From the NCBI GenBank assembly GCA_029817715.1, contig JARUPY010000112.1, forward strand, positions 124,001 to 188,000: a stretch of DNA of 64,000 nucleotides, read 5' to 3'. The first letter of the stretch is position 1, and the number at the start of each line of letters is the position of its first letter. Shown one piece after another: positions 43,437-53,485 of the stretch. The position numbers were made by a program, and so were the translations under genes. Source of the stretch: Melastoma dodecandrum. Its lineage: Eukaryota; Streptophyta; Magnoliopsida; Myrtales; Melastomataceae. Below the pieces are notes generated by a model. That model made no database searches. It saw nothing but the letters and a program-made list of their open reading frames with translations, and had not been told where the DNA came from.

Positions 43437-44066
43437 GGGTTCCAACAGAAGCTTAACCGCTTGTTGTAGATCCACAGAAGCTCGTGCCAGCTACACACTC
43501 TACGCTGCAGAAGCCTCTGACTCTGCGATTATCATCTAAACAGATCAAAATTTGTTTCTGTTTGGATTGCTCTGTTCGGTACTCTTGTTCTGACTATCTA
43601 GAACTTGATTATCAAAGGAATCAGATTTACTTCCACAGAAGCTTTAAGTTCTGTGAAAAGTTATCCGTCTCTACTCTGTAGAAGCCTACGCTCTATCAGA
43701 ATTATATTTCAACAGAAGCTTACACTCTGTTAAAATACAAAAATTGATATAAGAGTTCTGGTCAAACAGAGGCTAATTGTCCTGCTGTGATCTTACAAAG
43801 ACTCTACCACTTAAATACTCTTTTGCGATTTGCATCTTGGTTCTGTTCTGCAGAAGCCTATTGCTCTGCAAGAATTTGACATCTGCTATCGAAAAAGACA
43901 ATTCAGATTTGTCATATTGACATTCATTCTCTAATTACTAGAGACCTTACGGTCGGTTTGATAACTGTCTTCTACCCAACAGAAGCCTTCAGCTTGTTGA
44001 GGTTCTACGCAGTAATCGTCAACGTTCTGTTCTATAGAAGTCTGATACTCTATACGAATTGAACTA
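43437..44066 (+). repeat. SIRE leader with hairpin family
   Basis: Untranslated leader before gag. It holds further hairpins of the LTR type, mostly with a GC/GC inner stem: 43507-43526 (outer GCAGA/TCTGC), 43634-43655 (CACAGA/TCTGTG), 43679-43695 (TAGA/TCTA), 43711-43731 (AACAGA/TCTGTT), 43849-43870 (TGCAGA/TCTGCA), 43977-43999 (CAAC/GTTG with AAGC/GCTT) and 44033-44054 (TATAGA/TCTATA with GT/AC). Spacing is irregular (about 15-130 bases). Confidence 0.7.
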
Positions 44067-47000
44067 ATGGCTGATAACTATCATATACCAAAACCACATG
44101 TTGGGAATCCTCCCATATTTGATGGTAAGAATTTTGCCTATTGGAAAATTCGAATGAGTGCATTCGTCGATGCTATTGACGACGACTTATGGTCCTATAT
44201 AGAAGATGGTCCACCTTCTATACCAGAGAACCAACAAAATGATCGAGATGGTCGTCCTACACGGGAATACCTCAAGATCAAACGACTCACTAAGACGGCA
44301 AAGTATCTAATGTTTAGTGCTATGTCTGAAAGTGAATTCGTGAAAGTTTCTACTTGCACTTCGGGCAAGGAAATCTGGGATAAGCTTGTCACCATGTATG
44401 TTGGGACAGACCAGATTAGAGAAACTAAGATGAATTTTCTAATTCATCAATATGAAAATTTTACTATGAAGGCTGATGAATCTGTATAACAGATGTTCCA
44501 GAGACTCAACCTCCTAGTTGATGCCTTAACACATTTAGGCAAAATCTATACAAATTCTGAGATAGTTCGAAAGGTTCTGCGTACTCTACCCAAATCTTGG
44601 GAAGCTAAGAAAACAGCTATAGAGGAAGCTAAAGATCTTTCTACTCTTCGACTAGATCAGTTGATGAGCTCCTTAATATCATATGAGATGGAAAGATCCT
44701 CTCAATCTGATACAAAGAGAGCAATAGCTTTCAGAGCATCGGAAGAACCTACAGAAGGTTCTGATGATGAAGAAGAAGCTGACTCGGATGATGAACTCGC
44801 AATGATAGCTAAACGTCTTCTGCGGTTCGCCACCAAGAAACGCTTCAATAAAAGAAGCCAAAATCGTGAAAAGCAATTTGATCCAAGATTGGTCACTTGT
44901 TTTGAATGTAAAAAGAAAGGACACTATAAGACAGAATGTCCTTTACTTAAAGAGAAGGAAAAACCTTCTACACAATCTAAGTCCAGGAAAGCAATTGCTG
45001 CTTGGGCAGATCTTGATGATTCTGATGTTGAGGATGAAGAAGCACTAATGTGTCTCACCGCTCACACAGAAACTCAAAATGAAATGCATACCTGCTTTCA
45101 AACAGAAGCTGTTGAAAGTGAATGGTATCTGGATAGCGGATGCTCCAGGCATATGACCGGAGATCCTTCAAAATTTTCACAATTGACTCTACATAATGGA
45201 GGGTCTGTGAAATTTGGTGACAATAGCAAAGGCTCTGTCATTGGAAAAGGTACCATTGGAAGTCCTGACTCCATGGTCATAGATGAGGTTCTGTTGGTCA
45301 CAGAACTCAAGCATAATTTGCTGAGCATTAGCCAGCTTTGTGACAAAGGTTATAAAATAACTTTTGATCAAGACAAGTGTTCTGGTATCCTAGACAATGA
45401 AGTTCGCTTCATTGGAAATCGGAAAAGGAACATTTATACCTTGACACAGGAGAGCTTCTGTATTACAGAAAACTGCCTTCTGTCCGTTAAAGATGAGAGC
45501 CATCTATGGCATAGAAGGTTGGGACATTCCAACTTCAAATTGTTATCCAAGCTTGTGAAAAAGGATTTGGTTAAGGGATTACCCAATATCTGTTTTGAGC
45601 ATGACAGCTTCTGTGAAGCATGTTCTCTTGGAAAACAAACTAAGTCTTCATTCAAATCTAAGAATGAAGTCTCTACTTCTCAACCTCTTGAACTTCTACA
45701 TATGGATCTATTTGGACCTACTAGAGTTCAGAGTGTCGGCGGTAAAAGATACTGTCTAGTTGTGGTCGATGACTACTCTAGATACACGTGGGTTAAATTT
45801 CTAACTCACAAAAGTGATGCTTTTGAAACTTTCATTAAGCTAGCTAAGAAATTACAGAATGAAACTGGATCTTCTGTAAAAGCTATAAGAACGGATCATG
45901 GTACTGAGTTTGAAAACCATGACTTCGCTACTTTCTGTGACGAACAAGGTATAGATCACAATTTTTCTGCACCATATACTCCTCAACAGAATGGAGTAGC
46001 AGAAAGGAAAAATCGGACGATTATAGACATGGCTAGAACCATGATATGTGAGAGCAACGATCCACAGAACCTATAGGCAGAAGCTGTTAATACAGCCTGC
46101 TACATATCAAACAGGGTTCTACATAGACCCATACTTGAGAAAACTCCCTATCAACTATACAGGGGGAGAAAACCGAACATCTCCTATTTCTACTCCTTTG
46201 GAAGTCCTTGTTTTATCTTGAGACCTTCTAAGGACAATTTAGGAAAGTTCGAAGCTAAGACAGATGAGGGCATCTTTCTCGGATACTCTTTGTCTAGCAA
46301 AGCTTATAGAGTTCTAAACAAAAGAACTTCTACTATAGAGGAGTCTATTAATGTAAAAATTAATGACCTTCCTACTATTATTACAAGAGATGTTATATCT
46401 CAAGAACCTACAGAAGATGCTGTAGAACCTCTACCCTCTACGAAAGAGAAGGGTGAACCTTCTGTTCATGAATCTAAAAATGATCTTGAACAAACAAATG
46501 ATAATTATGAAGAACATTCTCATAATAATCAACAAAGTGATATTAGAGCACCTGCTCTTTATCAAAGACGTCATCCTATAGACCAAGTCATAGGAGATCT
46601 TAACAGAGGCATACAGACTAGAAGTTCTGTAAATGCCTTCTATGAACACTCGGCTTTTCTATCACAGAAAGAGCCAGAGAATATTGATGAAGCTCTAAAT
46701 GATCCAGATTGGATACTTGCTATGCAAGAGGAGCTTAATCAATTTGAAAGGAGCAAAGTGTGGTCACTTGTTCCTAAACCTGACAACCGTTCCATCATTG
46801 GAACTAAATGGGTTTTCAGGAACAAACTAAATGAGTCTGGCATTGTTGTGAGGAACAAGGCTCGACTCGTTGCAAAAGGGTACTCTCAAGAAGAGGGTAT
46901 AGACTTTGATGAGACGTTTGCTCCTGTAGCACGTCTAGAGGCAATAAGACTCTTATTAGCTTATGCTTGCTACAACAATTTTAAGTTGTATCAAATGGAC

Positions 47001-48197
47001 GTAAAAAGTGCATTCCTCAATGGAGAAATCAAAGAAGAGGTATACGTAAGTCAACCTCCTGGTTTCAAGGATCTGCAACACAGAGACTACGTCTATAAAC
47101 TCTCCAAAGCTCTGTATGGCCTTAAACAGGCTCCTAGGGCATGGTATGAAAGGCTTAGCTCCTTCCTTGTTGAAAAGGGCTACAAAAGAGGAAGAGTAGA
47201 TACCACTCTCTTTCTCAAACACAGAAGCAATCATCTCATTGTTGTTCAGATTTATGTCGATGACATTATCTTTGGATCAACTGATGAAACGCTCTGTAAC
47301 GAATTCTCCAAACTCATGACAAGTGAGTTTGAGATGAGCATGATGGGAGAACTCACGTTCTTCCTTGGTTTACAAATTCAGCAGACTGCAGAAGGTACAT
47401 TCTTGCATCAAGAAAAGTACACTAAGCAGCTCCTGAAGAAATTTGGCCTAGAAGGCACAAAACCTTTGTCTACTCCAATGGGTACAAATACCCAAATAGA
47501 CAAGGATGAAAACGGGAAAGAAGTGGATAGTAAGCTCTACAGAAGCATGATAGGTTCCCTTCTGTATCTTACAGCTTCTAGACCTGACATACTCTTCAGT
47601 GTATGTCTCTGTGCTAGATTTCAATCAGCACCTAAAGAGTCTCACATGACAGCAGTCAAGAGAATCTTTAGATATTTACAGGGTTCTATGAACCTAGGCA
47701 TTTGGTATCCAAAAGGATCAAACTTTGATCTCATTGGATATTCCGATGCAGACTTCGCAGGATGTAAGGTTGACAGAAAAAGTACTAGTGGTACATGTCA
47801 GCTTATGGGAAACATGTTGATTTCATGGTTCTCTAAGAAGCAGACTTCTGTTGCCCTCTCCACTGCAGAAGCCGAGTACATAGCAGCCGCAAGCTGTTGT
47901 GCTCAACTTCTATGGATGAGACAACAACTTGAGGACTACGGTCACTCATTTACAAAAATTCCGATCAATTGTGATAATACTAGTGTGATAAGCCTAGCTA
48001 AGAATCCAGTGTATCACTCTAGATCGAAGCACATTGAACTCAGACATCATTTTCTGAGAGACAATGTACAACAGGGTTCTGTTAGTGTAGAATACATTAA
48101 CACAGAACATCAATTGGCTGACATTTTCACCAAGCCTCTGAATAAAGAAAAGTTTTTCTTTTTTAGAAGCGAATTGGGAATCTGCCATCCCCTATAA
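44067..48197 (+). pseudogene. SIRE-type copia gag-pol polyprotein
   Basis: One frame throughout, 1,377 codon positions, with just two stops: TAA at 44487-44489 in gag and TAG at 46074-46076 in integrase (Trp in relatives). Domains in order: gag (NPPIFDGKNFAYWKIRMSAF at residue ~20); CCHC knuckle CFECKKKGHYKTEC (~280); protease WYLDSGCSRHMTGD (~353); GAG-pre-integrase HLWHRRLGHSNF; integrase with LLHMDLFGP, IRTDHGTEFEN and YTPQQNGVAERKNRT; RT with [20 protein letters not shown] and catalytic YVDDIIFGS; RNase H with [20 protein letters not shown] and [13 protein letters not shown]; ending [16 protein letters not shown]. The two stops make this copy non-autonomous, although the rest is well preserved. 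Nested in the Ogre element. Confidence 0.95.
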
Positions 48198-48817
48198 CGT
48201 CTTACAAAAGACAAGGAAAAGTCATGTAAGTACTTTATATAATATAGAAACTTACAACAGAAGGTAGAATACTTAGTATGCTACACTATAGAAGGTACAT
48301 CCTTCTACGCTACAGAAGGTATAGCAAGAGTATACCTTAATAAACACAACTCGAATTAAAAATTTCCAAAAATAAAATTGGAAGTTTAAAGCAGAAGATA
48401 TATTGTGAAAATATATCTGCAAAATGATTCGAGCAAAAATTAGCTTTCCAAAATCGAAAGCATCTACAGAAGGAATCCTTCTGTCAAGCAGAAGCCACCC
48501 AAAGTGCGGACCTTCTGCAGTTCGTTAAACAAAATCTTGGAGATTAAAACCAATTACGTGTGAAAATCTCCAAAAAGATATTGTTTCTGAATATCTTAGG
48601 TGGAACAAGATTTTCCATCTAAAGAAATCATTCATGAAATATTTATAATGGAAGAAAATATCTTCTTTCCAATATATTGAATTTTAGGAAATAAAATTTT
48701 TTCCTAATTTCACTAAGAAGCCTCGCTTACTTAAACTAAATCGGAGGTCTCTGTTTCATCTTCCCCAGAAGAAAACACGAAACCCTAGCATTCCATTCTC
48801 CGATTCTCTCAACACCA
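48198..48817 (+). other. SIRE pol-to-env-like spacer
   Basis: Non-coding spacer. Two near-perfect palindromes lie here: 48289-48307 (TAGAAGG/CCTTCTA, loop tacat) and 48466-48484 (arms ACAGAAGGA/TCCTTCTGT). They use the same AGAAGG/CCTTCT vocabulary as the LTR hairpins. Confidence 0.6.
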
Positions 48818-50560
48818 ATGGCACCCAAGACGAAATTTCTCCGGAAAAAGTCTCTTGCTGCCGCCACACCTTCATCGGAGAAATCTCCATCTCCCCTGAA
48901 GGAAACACCTGCTGCCATCGTTGCTGAACACTCAGCCGATGAGGACACCATCTCCGAGGATCTAGGGCTTCCTACAGTCCAGCTCCAAGAGGATTTGGAA
49001 GACACGGATGCAATTCCACCCACTGCGACAGAGGAACCTCCTGTTGTCCAGCCCTCTGTTGAGGAAACCCCTGCTGTTGGAGACGATGATTCGCCCAACG
49101 ATGATGATGTCGAGAATGCTGTTTCTGACAAGGAAAAGCAACCATCTACCGATGATAAGGCTGATGATGAGATTCTTGAGATTGAGCCCATCTCTCAAGT
49201 ACTCTCCATGCCGGATCGCAAGCAGAAGGGCAAAGCCTCTGCATCTCAGGCGTCTCTTATACAGACGACTTCTCCAAAGGCCAAACTTCTCCATGACGCT
49301 ATGAAGCCAGGAGCTATTGCTTCTCGCACTCGGCAGAAAAGGAAAGTTCCTGAGACCGTGAGCTCATCAATGACAAAGATCGACGTGAAGAAACCTAAGT
49401 CACCGGCAAAGGTCTCTCTCACGGACGTTTCTACCATCGAGGTCATCAAAGGCTTCACTCCTTCGGTAACATCTCTTGTCTCACAAAAGGAGATTGATGA
49501 TGTTCTTGCTGACACTAGACTGCCTAGTTATGATGCTATGGGTAGGCAGATTGCTACCTTCAAGCGTATTGATTTCAATTGGTTTGCCGCTAATGATCTC
49601 GATATAGCTCCTCTCTTTGAGAAACTTGGATTGAAATCCTTCTGCGAAACGTATGCTGAGTTGCCCGTAGTGAAATTGAGAGAATTCTACGCCAACATCA
49701 CGTTTCATGAGGATAGTCCACTTGTGAAGTTCATCAAGACGGTTGTGGACGGGATCACTCTTGTCTTCTTCGCTCACGATGTAAACCAAATGTTTGGATG
49801 TGAGGAGCACGACCCACTGTCTGAGCTTGGCCGGACTGCTTCTTACAACATCATCCTTGGAAAGAAGGCACAAGTGCCGAGGTATCTTGAGTCCACGAGG
49901 CTGGACATCAAATGCAGAATTCTACACAGGGCTGTGCTATTCTGCCTTCTACCGCGTAGTGGGAGCATTGACACCATTACTCCAAATGATGCGTTGGTCA
50001 TGGCGCACATTCTGAAAGGGATCCCCTTCAACCTTGGACTTTTAGTCTTTCAGCACATGAAAAGGTGCTGCAACACCACCGGGAAAGCTCTCCCGTACGG
50101 CCAGGTAATTGCCGGCCTCTTGAAACTTGCTGGAATTTCTTCTAATGCATCTGCTATGCAAGAGAAGTGGAAGGTTGGAACCTTCGGGAACCAAATCATC
50201 ACCAGCATGCACTATGTGAAGTCGGGTTCGACTTGGACTCTCAAAGGGAAGTCTACAGAATCATCCCCTGCTGCTGAGGAGAAACCTCCAGCCCCCAGAG
50301 CTGTGAAGAAGGCTGCTACTGCCACACCTTCTACTGCTTCAGCCTCTGCTGCACAGAAAGCAGCTGGACTATCTGAGGACGTCTTACTTCCCTCGGATCT
50401 CCGCACACTCCTCAATGATCTCAAGCAGCAAGCTGTGGAGAATGGGGAAGATATTCGCGTGCTCCAGCGTATGGTGCTAGTCCTTACTCGCACAGTGGAA
50501 CGCCAGGACAAGCTTCTGCACGATAACCTTGCTGATGCACCTTCTGTGGATGAAGCATAA
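48818..50560 (+). CDS. SIRE env-like / plant transposon-domain ORF
   Basis: An intact 580-residue ORF follows gag-pol, in the position of the extra ORF that defines the SIRE/Maximus lineage. Residues 1-190 are basic then acidic low-complexity (KKSLAAATPSSEKSP..., many D/E). Residues ~225-430 hold a globular domain with DTRLPSYDAMGRQIATFKRI, VKLREFYANITFHEDSPLVK and FLCLLPR-type helices (CLLPRSGSIDTITPNDALVM, HMKRCCN), which resembles the putative plant transposon protein domain. The C-terminus has an Ala/Pro-rich linker and a predicted coiled coil (LLNDLKQQAVENGEDIRVLQ). I see no clear signal peptide or transmembrane segment, so an envelope role is doubtful. Function unknown. Confidence 0.85.
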   Translation: MAPKTKFLRKKSLAAATPSSEKSPSPLKETPAAIVAEHSADEDTISEDLGLPTVQLQEDLEDTDAIPPTATEEPPVVQPSVEETPAVGDDDSPNDDDVENAVSDKEKQPSTDDKADDEILEIEPISQVLSMPDRKQKGKASASQASLIQTTSPKAKLLHDAMKPGAIASRTRQKRKVPETVSSSMTKIDVKKPKSPAKVSLTDVSTIEVIKGFTPSVTSLVSQKEIDDVLADTRLPSYDAMGRQIATFKRIDFNWFAANDLDIAPLFEKLGLKSFCETYAELPVVKLREFYANITFHEDSPLVKFIKTVVDGITLVFFAHDVNQMFGCEEHDPLSELGRTASYNIILGKKAQVPRYLESTRLDIKCRILHRAVLFCLLPRSGSIDTITPNDALVMAHILKGIPFNLGLLVFQHMKRCCNTTGKALPYGQVIAGLLKLAGISSNASAMQEKWKVGTFGNQIITSMHYVKSGSTWTLKGKSTESSPAAEEKPPAPRAVKKAATATPSTASASAAQKAAGLSEDVLLPSDLRTLLNDLKQQAVENGEDIRVLQRMVLVLTRTVERQDKLLHDNLADAPSVDEA

Positions 50561-51195
50561 TGCACTTCTTTTGTTGCTTTGCTTTATCAGTACCTTTGGC
50601 CAAAAACTGATTCTCTTGGCCTCATGGTTTGATGTAATAAGTGCCATTTATGGACACACTTTCGCATTTGAGTTTGAATAATTCATCTGCAGCTTATGCT
50701 TCTCCGTTATAACGTTCTGTTCTCCTTATTTCTTTTTGATGTGACAAAAAGGGGGAGAAATTATGTTGAGGGGGAGTACATAGAACTAAGTACTTTGTGT
50801 ACTTCGCTCTGTATTAAGGTTGTAGAAAAATCATGGATTTTCTATAACTATGGGTGTAGAAGGCTATGGGTATCAAAGCTCATATTCATCCTTCTGCTGG
50901 GAAGGCGAATAGTGATCTTGTATAGTCACCTTTGCTGGGAGTGCAAAAGTGAAAACTCATCATTTTTGTCGGGCTAAATACAGAAGCTTCATGCTCTGTA
51001 CATTATAGAAGCTTTGTGCTCTATGAATAGCTTTTTCTATAACAGAAGCTTCTATGCTCTGTTCGATAGAAACCACATGGTTCTGTGAAATGCAAGACTC
51101 GTACTCGCACCTATTTAGGGGGAGTCAGGGGGAGTTACTTGCAAAAATATTTCCCTCAACGATGAATGTTTTGTCATCATCAAAAAGGGGGAGAT
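50561..51195 (+). repeat. SIRE 3' UTR with hairpins and PPT
   Basis: Contains two PPT-like tracts (acaaaaagggggagaa at 50745 and aaaaagggggagat at 51182). Hairpins of the family: 50979-51000 (TACAGA/TCTGTA, inner GC/GC, loop ttcat), 51005-51024 (ATAGA/TCTAT), 51041-51063 (AACAGA/TCTGTT) and 51066-51086 (ATAGA/TCTGT, one wobble, inner ACC/GGT). The 92 bp ending at 51195 is duplicated upstream of the 5' LTR. Confidence 0.75.
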
Positions 51196-53065
51196 TGTTG
51201 AGGTGTTTTGATGATAAGCAATGACCTTCTGCAAAGCAGAAGTCAACCCTCTACACGACAGAAGCTAATCCTGACAGGAACCTTCTGTAAGGAAATATTT
51301 TTGTAATTAATAATTAATTACGAAATTAAGTGGGAATATTCCTTTGGAATTATCCAATATGATCAGGTTAATTATCTGATCGAAATCATTGCCAAAGAAA
51401 TAAAATAGAATAATATATTTCCATTGGAGGAAATATAATCTTCTATTTATGGTAACATTCTACAAGGTTGTTTCAACCTTCTGTGAATCCATCCGATCAC
51501 CAAGACCCGTTATCTAGGATGTTTATCCACGTCATCTGTCTAGATACATTCACTTAAGTATCTTGAACAGAATGAATCAAATTAAACCATTAAGGAAGTT
51601 AATCTTTGATTATTTCCGTTTGTAGAAGGCTGTCGACAAACCAGAACCTTCTGTAATGCAATATTCGTGGAAACAATCATCAAATTATTATTAATTTGAT
51701 TTGATACGTTTACCTAAAGAATATATGCCTAGTGTGACGTATTTGTAAATTAAATATTGTATTATATTCTAACCTTTTACTTTCCTTGTTCTGCAGAAGG
51801 CTGATTCGTCAGATTACCTTCTACACTTAGCGTTTTTGTCTTTGTGTATAAATAGGACATTAGTTCATGCTTTCAGATATAGAATACCTAGACAGAACTG
51901 CCACGAATCTTCTTGTATTCTGAGAGCGTAAGTTTCGAGTTTTGTTAGTCACGCACGAGGGACGCTACCTGCAGAAGGCTGCATCGTTGGTGAAGTCTTC
52001 TGGGAGAGTGACTCGGGGGCCACGAGGGACTCGGTTGGAAGCTGCAGGAGACGTTGGTGGATAGCACGGCTGGGTGTCGTGTGCCAACGTGCGGTGGGCC
52101 GGAGAGAAGGGCAGATACCCCGGGAGCACAGAAGGTGAGGGACTAACCAGCTTCTGTAGTGTAACGTTCTGTGTGTGCAGGAACCTAGGACGGAGGTTGC
52201 CGTCTGCTTGCGTGGGGTTTGCCGCGTGCTTGCGCAGGGTCTGCTGCGTGCTTGCGTAGGGTATGCTACGTGCTTGTGTGGGGTACGCCACATAGTCGCT
52301 ATCTCGAGGAGATCGTGCAGGTCGTGTGGAGCCGCCGGAGGGAAAATCCATCCTTGAACAGGGGTTGCTGTTCGCTTGCGTAGGGTCCGCTACGTGCTCG
52401 CGTGGGGTACGCCACGAAGTCGTTGTCCTTGAGAGGATTGCGCATTGGTTACTTTGTTAGTCACATCAACGTGTGCATTGAGTTACTATAGTGCAGAACC
52501 TTCGGGTCTGTACAACCTACTATAGTGCAGAACCTTCGGGTCTGTGAATCTACTTCAGTGCAGAACCTTACGGTCTGTACTTATCAAGTCACTTCCTACA
52601 TAGAACCTTCTGGTCTATAGTGGATTGACATTTACAACACAGAACCTTCTGGTCTGTGATCTTTCACTCAGAGTTCTACGGTACAGAACCTTCTGGTTTG
52701 TGCTGTGTAACAAGTTCTACGGTACAGAACCTTCTGGTCTGTGCTCTGCCACTCAGACTTCTACAGTGAAGAACTTTCTGATCAGCTCTATTTGCTATCG
52801 ATTGTGTAATCTGTATTGAGATACAATTGAGTGGAAACCATCCAAGTTTCTGGGTGAAGAGTGGAGTAGGCGATTTGTCGAACCACTATAAAAGTCTTGC
52901 GTACTTCAAACAAATCGCAATCACAATCCAACGTTCTGTTTTACAGAAACCTATCTCTAAGGTTCTGTAGCACAGAAGCTTTCTTCCGCTGCGGGGTTAA
53001 TCGAAAAGGAGTTAAATATCCTTAATTGGACTTTAACACTAATTCACCCCCCTCTTAGTGTAACA
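51196..53065 (+). repeat. 3' LTR of the SIRE-type element
   Basis: 1,870 bp from TGTTGAGGTG to TTAGTGTAACA, nearly identical to 41549-43422. Example differences: a few bases at 51877-51890 against 42229-42243, and tracts of the 27 bp minisatellite. Directly after it the Ogre pol frame resumes (gtttccgaac...). Confidence 0.95.
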
Positions 53066-53172
53066 GTTTCCGAACAAGCCGAGGAGCTCGAGAACAAGGC
53101 ACAAGAGCCTGAAGAAGAAGTCAACCTAATGGAAGCGTTGAACCCGACCGAGTCAGACATGTCGCTCGAAGG
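53066..53172 (+). pseudogene. Ogre pol: segment between protease and intron
   Basis: Open frame VSEQAEELENKAQEPEEEVN followed by LMEALNPTESDMSLEG, the acidic linker after protease. It ends in phase 2 at a GTGAAA donor. It was separated from 41456 by the SIRE insertion. Confidence 0.7.
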
Positions 53173-53485
53173 GTGAAACTTTCCAGCTTTACTTTTCTTC
53201 ACATAGATTATTCGTGTCTAAGATAGGTTACCTTGCTACATTCTGGTCGCGGACTAGCAAGGTTGTCTATATGTAACGCGACCCCTAGGCAATACCTAGG
53301 GCGTTTGTGGGATCGGGCCGCTAATGATCAGGGCGAATCCGATGAAACGACGAGGGACCCGCTGAGTCCTGATCCCACAATATTTTCTTTTGGTAAAAAA
53401 CGCATGCTTATTATGAATTGTCGCGTGAAACGATATTTCAAATAATTCATTTGAATGCATTACCCTAATTTCTTCACCTTTTCAG
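53173..53485 (+). other. putative Ogre intron between protease and RT
   Basis: Starts GTGAAACTTT at 53173, runs 313 bases with stops in all frames, and ends with a pyrimidine stretch, tcttcaccttttcag, at 53485. Removing it joins ...SLEG to NDASGIPENTPEQDGEAVDD in frame. Ogre elements in legumes are known to have a spliced intron at this point of pol, so position, signals and phase all agree. Confidence 0.75.

Noticed and set aside
44487..44489. In-frame stop in SIRE gag as a recoding site
   Set aside because: It lies in the middle of gag, not at the gag-pol border, and has no evident downstream structure; a plain nonsense mutation is simpler.
48818..50560. Calling the SIRE extra ORF a true envelope gene
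   Set aside because: No signal peptide, transmembrane helix or fusion region is apparent; the middle part looks like the plant transposon domain.
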